Assembly: GCF_026153515.1 (NCBI RefSeq)
Contig: NZ_CP110644.1
Span: forward strand, 3,253,501-3,317,500
DNA length: 64,000 nt
Source of the DNA: Pseudomonas sp. KU26590
GTDB lineage: Bacteria; Pseudomonadota; Gammaproteobacteria; Pseudomonadales; Pseudomonadaceae
Direction: 5' to 3'
This document shows positions 1 through 9,338 of this stretch, one piece after another. Positions within the stretch are counted from its first letter, which is position 1, and each line of letters opens with the position of its first letter. A model generated the notes under the pieces. The model ran no database searches, was not told the DNA's origin, and saw nothing but the letters and a program-made list of their open reading frames with translations. The position numbers and the translations under genes are program-made.

Positions 1-2
1 CG

Positions 3-60
3 GAGTCTCGACGGGACGTCGCTCCCAGCCTGGGCGATGAGGCCGTCGCCGCACTGGATT
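3..60 (+). CDS. possible 3' end of an upstream gene
   Basis: The first 58 bases contain a reading frame open from the window edge that ends in SLGDEAVAALD followed by TGA. The ending looks like a natural protein C-terminus, but the piece is too short to assign to a family. Another frame stays open to base 174, so even the frame is uncertain. The rest of positions 61-178 holds no gene I can support, only the leader of the pyruvate kinase gene. Confidence 0.2.
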
Positions 61-178
61 GAAGCTGACCACGCCGCTGGTCACTTGGGCGGCGTTCGAC
101 GCCTGCGCTCGGGTCAGCGGTACGAGAACTGTCACCTGGAGCTCTTAGCGTGGGTCATCGAGCCCTCCAGGTAGCGCC

Positions 179-2044
179 ATGACTCCGTTGAAAGCCTCCG
201 TTGCACCCGTCGATGACGTTACGCATCAGGCGGCGCTGAAAACGCTGCTGTTCCTGCGGGGCAAGGTCCAGGTGGCCGCCGAGCAGGCCGCGCACCTCAT
301 CCACCTCCATGACGATTACCGCGACAGTGCGGTAAATCTGTTGGGCTATCTCGCGCTGCGCAGGCACGACATCCGTCCGCTGCAAACGCAGCTGGCCGAG
401 CTGGGCCTGTCTTCACTGGGACGCTGCGAACGCAACGTCGCCGAGTCCGTCAACCGTGTCATTGAAGTGCTCCAGCAACTCACCGGCAACGCTGAATCCC
501 CGTACGCCTGGCCCCAATCAGGCAACACAGCCGGTGCGTCCAGTCACACGACCTCGCTGCAAGACCACGGCAACGCGTTGTTCGGCGACGCGCCCCGCGA
601 CAGGGCGGTGCGCATCATGGTCACCATGCCGACCGAAGCCGCCGAGGATTACGCCATGGTCGAGGGCATGCTGGCGACGGGGATGAATGGCCAGCGCATC
701 AACTGCGCCCATGATGGCCCCGAAGTCTGGTCGAAGATGATCGAGCACCTGCGCAAGGCCACGGACACACTCGGCCAACCCTGCCAGGTGGTGATGGACC
801 TGGCAGGCCCCAAGTTGCGTACCGGTCCGGTCAAAGACTGCACCCCGGTGCTGAAAATCAAGCCTGTGCGCGACGAGCTTGGCAGAGTGGTCTCGCCCGG
901 CCGTCTGTATCTGGGTTCTGGCGTGTGCAGTGGCGGTGGCTGGCTGCAACTGCCGGGGGACTGGCTGAAAAGGCTTGCGGTGGACGATGTCCTGCAGCTT
1001 CAGGATGCCCGTGATTCGAAACGCCGGATGCGCGTCTCACGGGTCGACGATTCAGGCTGCTGGGTCGAGCTGGAAAAGACCGCTTACTTCGTTCCGGGCA
1101 CCCTGCTCGAACTCAAGGACGCCAAAGGCCGCACGCCGCAAGCCAGGGTCATGGCCGTGCCCGCCAGGTCCGGCGCCATCAAGCTTGCAGAAGGTGACTC
1201 ACTGCTGCTGATCCACGGCGATGAAGAGGGCCAGCCCGCTGTGACGGACGAGGAGGGCGAGGTCATCACGCCTGCGCGCATCAGCTGCAACTCGGCCGCG
1301 GTGTTCAGGGCGGCGGCGGGCGATCCCATCTGGTTTGACGACGGCAAGATGGGCGGCGTGGTGACGTCGGTTTCACAGGGCACGCTGCAGATCACCCTCC
1401 AGCATGCACCCGACGGCGCAAAGCTCAAGGCGGACAAAGGCATCAACCTGCCGTCCACCGATCTGGGCTTGAGCGCGCTGACCGATGACGACCTGCGCGC
1501 CCTCGAATTTGCTGCCACCCACGCGGACATCGTCGAGGTCTCGTTTGTGAACAGCGCTGACGATGTCAGGGCGGTGATCGCCGAGCTCAGGCGCCTGGAC
1601 GCGCTGCACCTGGGCGTGGTGCTGAAGATCGAAACCCGCAGCGGCTTCGAAAACCTGCCCGAGTTGTTGATCGCCGGCATGGCCATGCCCAGGCTGGGTG
1701 TGATGATCGCCCGAGGGGATCTGGCCGTGGAGACGGGCTTTGAGCGCACCGCCGAGCTGCAGGAAGAGCTGTTGTGCCTGTGCGAGGCGGCCCATGTGCC
1801 GGTGGTCTGGGCCACCCAGGTGCTGGAAACACTCGCCAAAACGGGCGCGCCCACCCGGGCGGAAATCACCGATGCAGCGATGGGCATTCGCGCCGAATGC
1901 GTCATGCTCAACAAGGGCCCGTACATCCTCAAAGCGATCAGCACCCTGGACGATCTGCTCAAGCGCATGCGCGACCACCATGACAAGAAGCGCGACATGA
2001 TGAGAAAGCTCAGCGTGGCGTCGTTTCCGGAACACGCTCACTAG
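179..2044 (+). CDS. pyruvate kinase-like protein with N-terminal extension
   Basis: This 621-residue protein has a pyruvate kinase barrel from about residue 145 to the end. Visible motifs are MVTMPTEAAEDY (usual start of the barrel), MDLAGPKLRTG, VVLKIETRSGFENL with the catalytic Lys and metal-binding Glu, MIARGDLAVE with the second metal-binding Asp, and VVWATQVLETL. The family catalyses phosphoenolpyruvate plus ADP to pyruvate plus ATP. Two things are odd. About 140 helical residues of no recognised family precede the barrel, and the usual C-terminal allosteric domain is missing because the protein stops about 25 residues after the barrel. It is probably a divergent, non-housekeeping paralogue, and enzymatic activity is inferred from the retained residues only. 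It stands alone and converges with the pectinolytic genes, 6 bases from their 3' end. Confidence 0.85.
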   Translation: MTPLKASVAPVDDVTHQAALKTLLFLRGKVQVAAEQAAHLIHLHDDYRDSAVNLLGYLALRRHDIRPLQTQLAELGLSSLGRCERNVAESVNRVIEVLQQLTGNAESPYAWPQSGNTAGASSHTTSLQDHGNALFGDAPRDRAVRIMVTMPTEAAEDYAMVEGMLATGMNGQRINCAHDGPEVWSKMIEHLRKATDTLGQPCQVVMDLAGPKLRTGPVKDCTPVLKIKPVRDELGRVVSPGRLYLGSGVCSGGGWLQLPGDWLKRLAVDDVLQLQDARDSKRRMRVSRVDDSGCWVELEKTAYFVPGTLLELKDAKGRTPQARVMAVPARSGAIKLAEGDSLLLIHGDEEGQPAVTDEEGEVITPARISCNSAAVFRAAAGDPIWFDDGKMGGVVTSVSQGTLQITLQHAPDGAKLKADKGINLPSTDLGLSALTDDDLRALEFAATHADIVEVSFVNSADDVRAVIAELRRLDALHLGVVLKIETRSGFENLPELLIAGMAMPRLGVMIARGDLAVETGFERTAELQEELLCLCEAAHVPVVWATQVLETLAKTGAPTRAEITDAAMGIRAECVMLNKGPYILKAISTLDDLLKRMRDHHDKKRDMMRKLSVASFPEHAH

Positions 2045-2050
2045 CCCCGG

Positions 2051-3682
2051 TTACGGAGCCACCCATTGCACGCTGTCGAACACAAATCCGGGGCTCAAAA
2101 AGCCTGTGCCCGCCTTGCCGGAAGCGACGCCTATTTCGATCACATTCGCGCCGGCGTGCAACGCGGTGCCGGGCACCGTCGTTTCGTACAGCGTGTTGTT
2201 GCCACGATAAGTCCCGCGGGTGATGCCGCGACTGTCAGGCTGATCGGGTGGTGGCGGCACCGGTGCATCCCACACATGGTTGACGCTGATGGTCGGCCGG
2301 GCGCCTGCCTGGGACAACGTCACGAACAGACGCAGTCGATAGTCGTGCAACGCGTTCGGGCCCAGGACAAATTCAATCCGGGTGGGCGTGTTAACGTCTC
2401 GCCACTGCGCTGCAGGGAGGTCGCTTGGCGCACTGGCTCCGACGATGTACGTCCCGCTAGACCACGGGGCCATCCGTGAATCCGACGGATGCTCGGACGC
2501 CAGGAGGTCGGCGTTACGAAAGCCAACTGGCGTGCCATCAGGCGCGCCGATCTGCCACATCACCTGGCCTGGCAGTGGCTGCGCCTCAAGCACCACCCGG
2601 GCAGTTGCGTTCGCGGTCACATCGACAGTGCCTCGCGCAACCTCAAGCTCCTTTTGGTAAAGCACGGTCCGGTAGTGGCCGGGGATGATCCCGTTCAGCT
2701 TGAAGTTCTGATCGTCGCCGACGCTTGCCCAGTACTGCGCGCTGCCGTTGCTCAGCCCCACGACGGCGGGCATGCCAGCCGCCACCCCGGCGATGTGGCC
2801 TGTGACGGCGCCTCGGCCAGCGTTGCTCAAAAAGCCTTTGAGTCCGAGGGAATCATCCACAAATCTGAGATTCATCAACGCGTCGGACGGAGGCCCGCCG
2901 TCGGTAAATAACAGCCCGTACACCCCATGCAAACCGCCCCGATAGGGTTCGGTCTGGGTGTGGTTCGAGTACATGTAGCTATAGAGCTCGTGGGTGACTG
3001 CTGTTTTCTGGGTGGCGATGTCTTTGAACAATGGCCCTCCTGAACTGAGCTCTCGATTGCCCATCAGCATGTAGACCGCGACGCCGGGGCCGTGAACCCC
3101 GTGCAGTGCATCGTCCTTCGCGGGCCGGGCCGAGTAGAACTTGGAACTGGTCCGCCCGTCAGGGAGCAGAAACACATCCTTGCCTTCGATCACCTGCCCA
3201 ACGTTGGAGTCCGTACCGTGATCGGCTTTGGGCAGTCTGCTGACGTTCAGTCGAGTGACGAAGCGCAGCTCGCCTGCCGGTGGCAGGGTCGGGGCATAGG
3301 TTGCCAGGTAGATCGCATCGCGCCCCTTGCGCGCGATGTAGTACTGGATCAGGTCACCCGACCGTGCGCTGACGACAATGCTGTCGCCCCGGGTTTCAAC
3401 GTCAACCTGAGCTGTCCCCAGGCCGGAGGCGAGCTGCGAGCCTTTGCGCTCAGTGGTTTGCAGCTCGTCCCCCCGGAACTGCATCGACACCAGGTCACCG
3501 TTTCGCGTGTCGATGCTGAAAACAAGGTCGGCGCCGGTCTTCACGACGATCCGGGATCCGTCACGGCTGAACCCGAACGTGTTCTCGTCAGCAAAAGCAG
3601 GCAGGCCAATGAGCCACAAGCAGGCACACAGAAACAGCCTGCCAACGCGACGGTGCACAGACTGGCGCTTCGATTCAGTCAT
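2051..3682 (-). CDS. secreted rhamnogalacturonan lyase-like protein (PL4)
   Basis: The 543-residue product has a Sec-type signal peptide (hydrophobic LFLCACLWLIGLPAFA near residues 16-31). An N-terminal beta-sandwich of the polysaccharide lyase family 4 kind follows, beginning FGFSRDGSRIVVKTGADL. A fibronectin-like middle domain and a C-terminal jelly-roll domain with NHVWDAPVP and GNNTLYETTVPGTALHAG match the three-domain layout of fungal and bacterial PL4 enzymes. These cleave the rhamnose-galacturonic acid backbone of rhamnogalacturonan I. The start overlaps the stop of the upstream pectin lyase by 8 bases, so the two are translationally coupled and act on the same plant wall polymer. Family membership is clear; substrate is inferred, and I did not verify each catalytic residue. 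Confidence 0.82.
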   Translation of the reverse strand: MTESKRQSVHRRVGRLFLCACLWLIGLPAFADENTFGFSRDGSRIVVKTGADLVFSIDTRNGDLVSMQFRGDELQTTERKGSQLASGLGTAQVDVETRGDSIVVSARSGDLIQYYIARKGRDAIYLATYAPTLPPAGELRFVTRLNVSRLPKADHGTDSNVGQVIEGKDVFLLPDGRTSSKFYSARPAKDDALHGVHGPGVAVYMLMGNRELSSGGPLFKDIATQKTAVTHELYSYMYSNHTQTEPYRGGLHGVYGLLFTDGGPPSDALMNLRFVDDSLGLKGFLSNAGRGAVTGHIAGVAAGMPAVVGLSNGSAQYWASVGDDQNFKLNGIIPGHYRTVLYQKELEVARGTVDVTANATARVVLEAQPLPGQVMWQIGAPDGTPVGFRNADLLASEHPSDSRMAPWSSGTYIVGASAPSDLPAAQWRDVNTPTRIEFVLGPNALHDYRLRLFVTLSQAGARPTISVNHVWDAPVPPPPDQPDSRGITRGTYRGNNTLYETTVPGTALHAGANVIEIGVASGKAGTGFLSPGFVFDSVQWVAP

Positions 3683-4952
3683 GGGGATGAATCTTCCCCG
3701 CGCCGGCTTGAGCGGGCACTTGGGCCATAGCGGCGTCCGACGACAGCGGCGTGATCAAGTACTGACGGTAGGGTTCGAAGGCCTTGAGGGCGGCGAGATC
3801 CTGAGGCCGGTAATCGTCACCGCTGGCACGGGCGTCGTTGGCGACGCAGGCCCTGCCGATGACCTTAGTGCAGAGGCTTGTCGTGCCCTCTGAAAGCGGC
3901 GCGAAGGGCGCAAAGGCGGTACCGGGTTGTTTGATATCGTTGAACAACGGGTGGGTGACGTCTTCGAAGCGGTTGCCTTCGACCAGCAGGTGCGATGAGT
4001 CGGTCCGCGACATGATGGCCCCCTCGCGGCTCAGGTGGGCAAACACGTTGTTGACCAGCTGCGCGGTGATGTCCGCGTTGCCCATGCCCCCGGCGTGGGG
4101 TGCGCGCCCGGAGGTGTCGTGGATGTAATTGCGCGCGATTGTCAGCGTGTCGTGATGGCCCAGAAACAGCCAGACCCAGTAGTGATGACCGTCGCAGGTC
4201 GACGAGTAGTTGGTGCGACCGTCGAATTCGTTGTTGGACAGCGTGACGTGGGAGGCCGAGCCCCATCCCGTCACGACCATTTGCCGCCCGATGCGCGCAA
4301 AGGTGTTGTGGTCGATCCAGACCCCGTCGGCATCGTCGATTGTCAGGGCATCCCCGGCCCAGACCACCCGGGGGTTGATGTCCGACAGGGTCAGATTACG
4401 GACGATCACGTTGTGGGCGCCGCCTCCGATGAGCAGGCCCATCCCCTGAATTCCCGCTCGATCGCCGCTGCCGATGATCGTCTTGTTCGATCCGACCTTC
4501 AGACGCTGCAACCCGGCGTTGTCATAGGTGACCTGTGCCGGCGGCCTTGTCGCGCAAAAACTGTTGGCGCCGTTTATTGCCCACTGCCCGCCGCCTTTAG
4601 GGCACGCGGTTACCATGCACCCGGTTTCGGTCGTCGTGCTGCTGCCGTTGACTGAGACGGAGCCTCGGAAATCGAAAACGTGGTCAAGCACGATGACTCG
4701 GGGCGTGACGTCGGTGCACTGACCCTTTCTGTCGAAGCTGCTGCACAGGGCGCTCTTCAACTCATCCGGCGTGCGCGGATGTACAGCGGCGACTGCGCCA
4801 CCGCCTGTCACGCCTTGAGCGAAGCCGTCCGGCAGGTCGGCGGCTTGCGCCACCTGGTACAACGACAGGAGAAGCCCCAGCGCGACGGCTGCCACCGCAT
4901 GGACGTTAACCGCGCGATCGGCCCAAGTCGCATTTGCCCTGTGCGTCATCAT
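3675..4952 (-). CDS. secreted pectin lyase (PL1)
   Basis: The 425-residue product has an N-terminal hydrophobic export signal (AAVALGLLLSLYQVAQA, about residues 20-36) and then a right-handed beta-helix of polysaccharide lyase family 1. LSDINPRVVWAGDALTIDD, VWIDHNTFARIGRQMVV and ATCDG-like STCDGHHYWVW match the pectin lyase branch (EC 4.2.2.10), which cuts methyl-esterified pectin by beta-elimination, rather than the calcium-dependent pectate lyase branch. It is the first gene of a two-gene operon with the PL4 lyase. Upstream lie over 200 bases of promoter region and then the REP array. Secretion is probably by type II secretion after Sec export, which is known for such enzymes and not visible here. 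Confidence 0.88.
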   Translation of the reverse strand: MMTHRANATWADRAVNVHAVAAVALGLLLSLYQVAQAADLPDGFAQGVTGGGAVAAVHPRTPDELKSALCSSFDRKGQCTDVTPRVIVLDHVFDFRGSVSVNGSSTTTETGCMVTACPKGGGQWAINGANSFCATRPPAQVTYDNAGLQRLKVGSNKTIIGSGDRAGIQGMGLLIGGGAHNVIVRNLTLSDINPRVVWAGDALTIDDADGVWIDHNTFARIGRQMVVTGWGSASHVTLSNNEFDGRTNYSSTCDGHHYWVWLFLGHHDTLTIARNYIHDTSGRAPHAGGMGNADITAQLVNNVFAHLSREGAIMSRTDSSHLLVEGNRFEDVTHPLFNDIKQPGTAFAPFAPLSEGTTSLCTKVIGRACVANDARASGDDYRPQDLAALKAFEPYRQYLITPLSSDAAMAQVPAQAGAGKIHPHD

Positions 4953-5183
4953 TGTTCTGCTCGCTTGATCCTGCTGGTCAGTCGATGGGAGAGAGGCAGC
5001 TGATCGTCGGCAGCTGACCGGTCCGTCGCGAAAAATGATAACGGCTCGCTGTGGTCCTCTTTTGCCTCTTTACTGCTGGTTCAGGCGTTGTACAGAAACG
5101 TCCTTCCCCCAGAGCGGCGCTGCGGGTGGATGGCGGGGTGGTTGACTGTATTTTTTGAGGGATTGTCGGCCACAGATGATATC
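4953..5183. other. intergenic region upstream of pectin lyase
   Basis: This stretch has no plausible coding frame. It must hold the promoter and regulatory region for the leftward pectinolytic operon. I could not identify a sigma-70 promoter or a known operator by eye. The four-unit REP array follows directly. Confidence 0.5.
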
Positions 5184-5683
5184 TGTGGGACCGGCTTCAG
5201 CCGGGAAGAGGCCAGTGTGAGCACTCTCAATTGCGCAGCGTGACGCCTGACGCCTTCCCGGCTAAAGCCGGTCCCACATTCGAGTTCACACCCAATTTCA
5301 CTGACCCCACGCGCTGTTTCGTAGGACCGGCTTCAGCCGGGAAGAGACCAGTGCGGGCACTCTCAATTCCGCAGCGTGGCATCTGACGTGTTCCCGGCTA
5401 AAGCCGGTCCCACATTCGAGTTCACGCTCAATCTCACTGACCCCACGCGCTGTTTCGTAGGACCGGCTTCAGCCGGGAAGAGACCAGTGCGGGCACTCTC
5501 AATTCCGCAGCGTGGCATCTCACGTCTTCCCGGCTAAAGCCGGTCCCACATTCGAGTTCACGCTCAATCTCACTGACGGCACGCGGTATTGTGTGGGACC
5601 GGCTTCAGCCGGGAAGGGGCCAGTGTGAACACCCCATTTTTGCGTGTTGCGCCTGCTGTCTTCCCGGCTAAAGCCGGTCCTGC
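5184..5683. repeat. tandem array of four REP inverted pairs (REPIN-like)
   Basis: Four similar units occupy 5184-5278, 5321-5414, 5457-5550 and 5592-5683. Each starts with a forward REP (GGACCGGCTTCAGCCGGGAAG) and ends with a reverse REP (CTTCCCGGCTAAAGCCGGTCC), about 50 bases apart. Unit starts are spaced 135-137 bases, and the linkers between units (CATTCGAGTTCAC followed by a C/T-rich tract) are nearly identical. The array therefore grew by tandem duplication of a REP pair plus its linker. Units 2 and 3 are almost the same sequence. REP pairs in Pseudomonas are non-autonomous elements mobilised by RAYT transposases; no RAYT gene is in this window. The array sits between pectin lyase and cyanase. 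Confidence 0.93.
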
Positions 5684-5768
5684 ATTCGAGTTCACACGCA
5701 ATCTCACTGTCAGCGCTTTAAAGCAGGCCCGCCGTTGCGGCGGGCCGACGTCTCAATGCGGGTGCAAC

Positions 5769-6236
5769 TTAAAAAGGACGCAGCGGCAGGAACTTGCCGT
5801 CCAGGGTGATGACTGCACGGTGGCCGCCTTCAGGGTCTTCCACTTTCTTCATGTCGAGCCTGAAGTTGATCGCGCTGATGATGCCGTCGCCGAATTGCTC
5901 GTGGACCAGTGCTTTGAGGGTGGTGCCGTAGATCTGGATCATTTCGTAGAAGCGGTAGATGGTCGGGTCGGTTGGCACGCCGGAGAGGCTGCCGCGCAGC
6001 GGGATGATCTGCAGACGGGCAACGGCCTCGTCGTTCAGCTCAAGCTTTTCGCCAATGACCCTGGCCGCATCGGCCGGCAATGGGTGCTGGCCGAGGAGGG
6101 CCGCGGTGACGTAGGCCAGGCTCAGGCCGGTGCCGTCAGTCAGGTCCTGGAAGGACAGGTGCTTGCGCTGCTTGGCGTCGAGGACCTCGGCGGTGAGTGC
6201 GAGGCTGGGGTCATTGTAAGCATGGGACTGTGTCAT
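5769..6236 (-). CDS. cynS: cyanate hydratase (cyanase)
   Basis: The 155-residue product matches cyanase along its whole length, against 156 residues in E. coli. It has the HTH-like N-terminal domain ([20 protein letters not shown]) and the C-terminal catalytic motif [20 protein letters not shown], with the Arg and Glu of the active site, followed by [11 protein letters not shown] with the catalytic Ser. It converts cyanate and bicarbonate to ammonia and carbon dioxide in the cytoplasm and works as a decamer. The ATG at 6236 was chosen because AGGAG lies just upstream; the reading frame extends 18 codons further without a ribosome site. No cynT carbonic anhydrase or cynX transporter is adjacent, so it is a stand-alone gene. 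Confidence 0.97.
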   Translation of the reverse strand: MTQSHAYNDPSLALTAEVLDAKQRKHLSFQDLTDGTGLSLAYVTAALLGQHPLPADAARVIGEKLELNDEAVARLQIIPLRGSLSGVPTDPTIYRFYEMIQIYGTTLKALVHEQFGDGIISAINFRLDMKKVEDPEGGHRAVITLDGKFLPLRPF

Positions 6237-6394
6237 GGAGTGCTCCTGGCGGATGGGGGTTGCTGATTGATGTTGCCCGGTCTGGAGCAATCATCTTCCC
6301 ATCCGCCGATAGCGTCCAAGACCAATAAACAATCCCTCGTATAAGCGCTGCCTATAAGTGCGCGTCAGCCTGATCGCGTCTTGCGCAGTGAGGA

Positions 6395-9049
6395 TCAGAT
6401 CGCCGTTTGCATGAGCTCGCGGACACGCGCAGCCAGCGTTTCAATGGCAAAGGGCTTGGTCAGCACATGCATGCCGGGCTCGAGCTGGTTGGCGCCGATG
6501 GCCGCGCTTTCCGCGTAGCCGGTGATGAATAACGTCCTAAGTCCCGGACGCAGCTCGCGCGCAGCGTCCGCCATCTGGCGTCCGTTCATCCCGCCGGGCA
6601 AGCCCACGTCGGTGACGAGCATGTCGACTCGCATGTCCGAGCGAAGCAGCTTCAGCCCGCTGGCGCTGTCCGCCGCCTCCATGACTGAATAGCCAAGCTC
6701 GCTCAGCACCTCTGTCACCAGCATGCGCACCGTGGGTTCATCATCCACAACCAGGATCGATTCACCAATGCCTGCAGTCTGAGTGGCGGCATCCAGTATG
6801 TGCGCCTCATGGGCGCCGGGATTCCCGTGGTAGCGGGGGAGGTAGATGGACAGCGTTGTCCCTTGCCCGACCACCGAGGCGATGCGAACCTGCCCACCGG
6901 ATTGCTTGGCGAAACCGTAAATCATCGAGAGGCCCAGGCCGGTGCCCTGGCCAATGGGTTTGGTGGTGAAGAAGGGGTCGAATGCCTTCGCCACGACGTT
7001 GGCAGCCATGCCGGTCCCGGTGTCGGTCACGCTGAGGGTCAGGTATTCGCCCTCGGCGACCTCCAGCAACGGTGCTTCCGCTGCTCCCACGACCTGATGG
7101 CGGGTTTCGATGGTAATGCTGCCGCCGTCCTGCATGGCATCCCGCGAGTTGATGCAAAGGTTCAACAGCGCATTTTCCAGCTGGCTCGCGTCGACCAGTG
7201 CGACGCAGCTGTCCTGCGAGCCGACGGTCTGCACGGTGATACTGGGCCCCACGGTACGCTGGATCAGTTCTGTCATGCCTTCGACAAGGCTGTTGATTTC
7301 GGTGGGCCGGGGATCGAGTGTCTGTCGACGGGAAAACGCAAGCAGCCGGTGAGTCAAAGCGGCAGCACGTTTGGTGGCGCCTTGTGCTGTCGTCAGGTAC
7401 CGGTCGACATCTGTCAGACGGCCCTGTGCAAACCGTGCACTCAACAACTCCAGCGAACCGGAGATGCCTGCGAGCAAATTATTGAAGTCATGGGCAAGCC
7501 CGCCCGTGAGTTGACCCACGGCTTCCATCTTTTGCGACTGGCGCAGCTTTTCCTCGGTCTGCATCAACGCCGCGGTACGCTCCGCCACGCGCTGTTCCAG
7601 GGTCTCATTGAGGGTACGCAGGGCGGCGGTGGCGAGGTCGCGCTGGGCTTCGACCGAACGCCGCTCCTCCACATCGATCAAGACACCGGGAAAACTCAGG
7701 GGAACACCTTCCTCGCTGAAGTTGACGCGCCCGTTCGCCTCGATCCAATAGTATTTGCCGTCCGCCCGACGGACCCGGTATTGATGGGCGTAGGCGCCCC
7801 CGCGACGAATGGCTTCGTTAATCGCCGTCATCAGGCCCGCCCGGTCTTCCGGATGGACGGTTTCCACCACCTGTTCCAGGGTAAGTCCTTCCCGCCCCAG
7901 CGCCGGATCGAGGCCAAAGGCCCGGGTGAAGGCTTCATCCACGGTGAAACTGTCGCTGGGCAAGTCCCAGTGCCAGGTGCCGAAAATGGCCCCGGCCGCC
8001 AGGGCCAGCTGCACACGTTCGACGTTCGCGCGGGCGATGGCTTCGCTCTGACGCAGACGTTCCTCGGCATCCCGCCGGCCCGTCACGTCGTTGAAGATGA
8101 TTGCAATCTGACATTCGGCGGGATCGCCGACGGGCACGGCGCGCACGTCAAACCAGCGCTGAAAGGCCTTGGCGTAACTTTCGAATGTGGCCGGCTCGCG
8201 GGTCTTGGCCACCCGTCCATAGGTGTCGAACCAGAATTGCTCCAGATCCGGGGCAAACTCCCTGACCCATTTCCCCCGCAGGTTGACGCCCGCCTCACGT
8301 TCAAAGGCCGGGTTCGCTTCAAGAAAGCGATAATCGACCGGGTAGTCGTTGGCATCGAACTTGACCTGCACGATGGCGAAGGCGGCTTCAATCGTTTCCA
8401 GAATGGTCCTGAAACGCTCCTCGCTTTGACGCAGTGCGGCCTCGGTGTCGCGAATCGGCGTGAGATCGAGCATCGCGCCGATCATGCGCACGGCGTTGCC
8501 TTGAATGTCGCGGATGACGTGTCCTCGGTCGAGGACCTGAGCGTAAGTGCCGTCCACCCGGCGAAACCGGTACTCGTCACTCCAGCCGGTCTGCCTGCCG
8601 TCTATCACGTGATGGATCGAGGTGACGATGCGCTGCCTGTCATCGGGGTGAATCTGAGCAATCCACCAGTCGCCGGTCATCTCGACCGCTGTGGGGGGAT
8701 GCCCGTAGACCCGTTCCAGCGCGTCGTTCCACAGGACGTGGTTTTGCTTGAGGTCCCAATCCCAGATCGCATCATTGGTGGCTTTTACAGCAAGGCGGTA
8801 GCGGATCTGCGCGTCTTCGATCGCCTGCTCGGCAACCTCTCCGGCGGCGCGCTCAGCCATAGGGTCGAACGAGCCTGCGACAGCGTTCGGTCGTGTGCCG
8901 GTGCATAGGCTGTCCAGCCTCAGGGCTTCACTTTGCTTGAGTGCCGAGCGCAACAGCAAGACTTCAGCCTCAAGGGCTTCTCGGGTCAAATGCTTCAAGT
9001 GTCCACCTGCAAAACGTAACGTGATGACCTGAGGTCGGAGGTGCGCCAT
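6395..9049 (-). CDS. hybrid sensor histidine kinase/response regulator with three PAS domains
   Basis: The protein is about 884 residues. A coiled N-terminus (LTREALEAEVLLLRSALKQ) is followed by three PAS/PAC domains (about residues 85-210, 215-340 and 345-470), then a HisKA dimerisation domain with the phosphoacceptor motif GGLAHDFNNLLAG near residue 518. An HATPase domain (TDTGTGMAANV and GTGLGLSMIYGF) and a C-terminal receiver (LVVDDEP, phosphoacceptor Asp in LVTDVGLPGG near residue 813) complete it. It has no membrane segment, so it should sense an internal signal such as redox or light through the PAS domains; no flavin-binding NCRFLQ motif is present. The ATG at 9049 has GGAGG eight bases upstream; longer starts have no ribosome site. 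It stands alone with no output regulator nearby. Confidence 0.9.
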   Translation of the reverse strand: MAHLRPQVITLRFAGGHLKHLTREALEAEVLLLRSALKQSEALRLDSLCTGTRPNAVAGSFDPMAERAAGEVAEQAIEDAQIRYRLAVKATNDAIWDWDLKQNHVLWNDALERVYGHPPTAVEMTGDWWIAQIHPDDRQRIVTSIHHVIDGRQTGWSDEYRFRRVDGTYAQVLDRGHVIRDIQGNAVRMIGAMLDLTPIRDTEAALRQSEERFRTILETIEAAFAIVQVKFDANDYPVDYRFLEANPAFEREAGVNLRGKWVREFAPDLEQFWFDTYGRVAKTREPATFESYAKAFQRWFDVRAVPVGDPAECQIAIIFNDVTGRRDAEERLRQSEAIARANVERVQLALAAGAIFGTWHWDLPSDSFTVDEAFTRAFGLDPALGREGLTLEQVVETVHPEDRAGLMTAINEAIRRGGAYAHQYRVRRADGKYYWIEANGRVNFSEEGVPLSFPGVLIDVEERRSVEAQRDLATAALRTLNETLEQRVAERTAALMQTEEKLRQSQKMEAVGQLTGGLAHDFNNLLAGISGSLELLSARFAQGRLTDVDRYLTTAQGATKRAAALTHRLLAFSRRQTLDPRPTEINSLVEGMTELIQRTVGPSITVQTVGSQDSCVALVDASQLENALLNLCINSRDAMQDGGSITIETRHQVVGAAEAPLLEVAEGEYLTLSVTDTGTGMAANVVAKAFDPFFTTKPIGQGTGLGLSMIYGFAKQSGGQVRIASVVGQGTTLSIYLPRYHGNPGAHEAHILDAATQTAGIGESILVVDDEPTVRMLVTEVLSELGYSVMEAADSASGLKLLRSDMRVDMLVTDVGLPGGMNGRQMADAARELRPGLRTLFITGYAESAAIGANQLEPGMHVLTKPFAIETLAARVRELMQTAI

Positions 9050-9338
9050 GCGCCCTCCGCGACTGCGCCAGCCGGCTGATCCAGCCGTATCGGCGGCCAG
9101 CGTTTTACGCTGCATGCTGGCAGAATGCAATTCGGCTTCAGAAAAGACTCGGGCGCAAACACAAAGGTTCCGGCATCGGGGATGATTTGCCAGGACCTTA
9201 TGGGGGTTTGTTGATTTCTTCGGTATGGCCTTTCTACCGTTCCGGCTGCGATGGGCCTACTGAATGCGCTTGACCTTGCCGCAGTGGAAAGGTCTAGCGT
9301 GACAGCTTCGTCTCTACCCTCAACCAGGATGCCCACTC

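Noticed and set aside
6800..8908. Plus-strand frame of 702 codons opposite the hybrid kinase
   Set aside because: The minus strand has clear PAS, HisKA, HATPase and receiver motifs, so this frame is a shadow.
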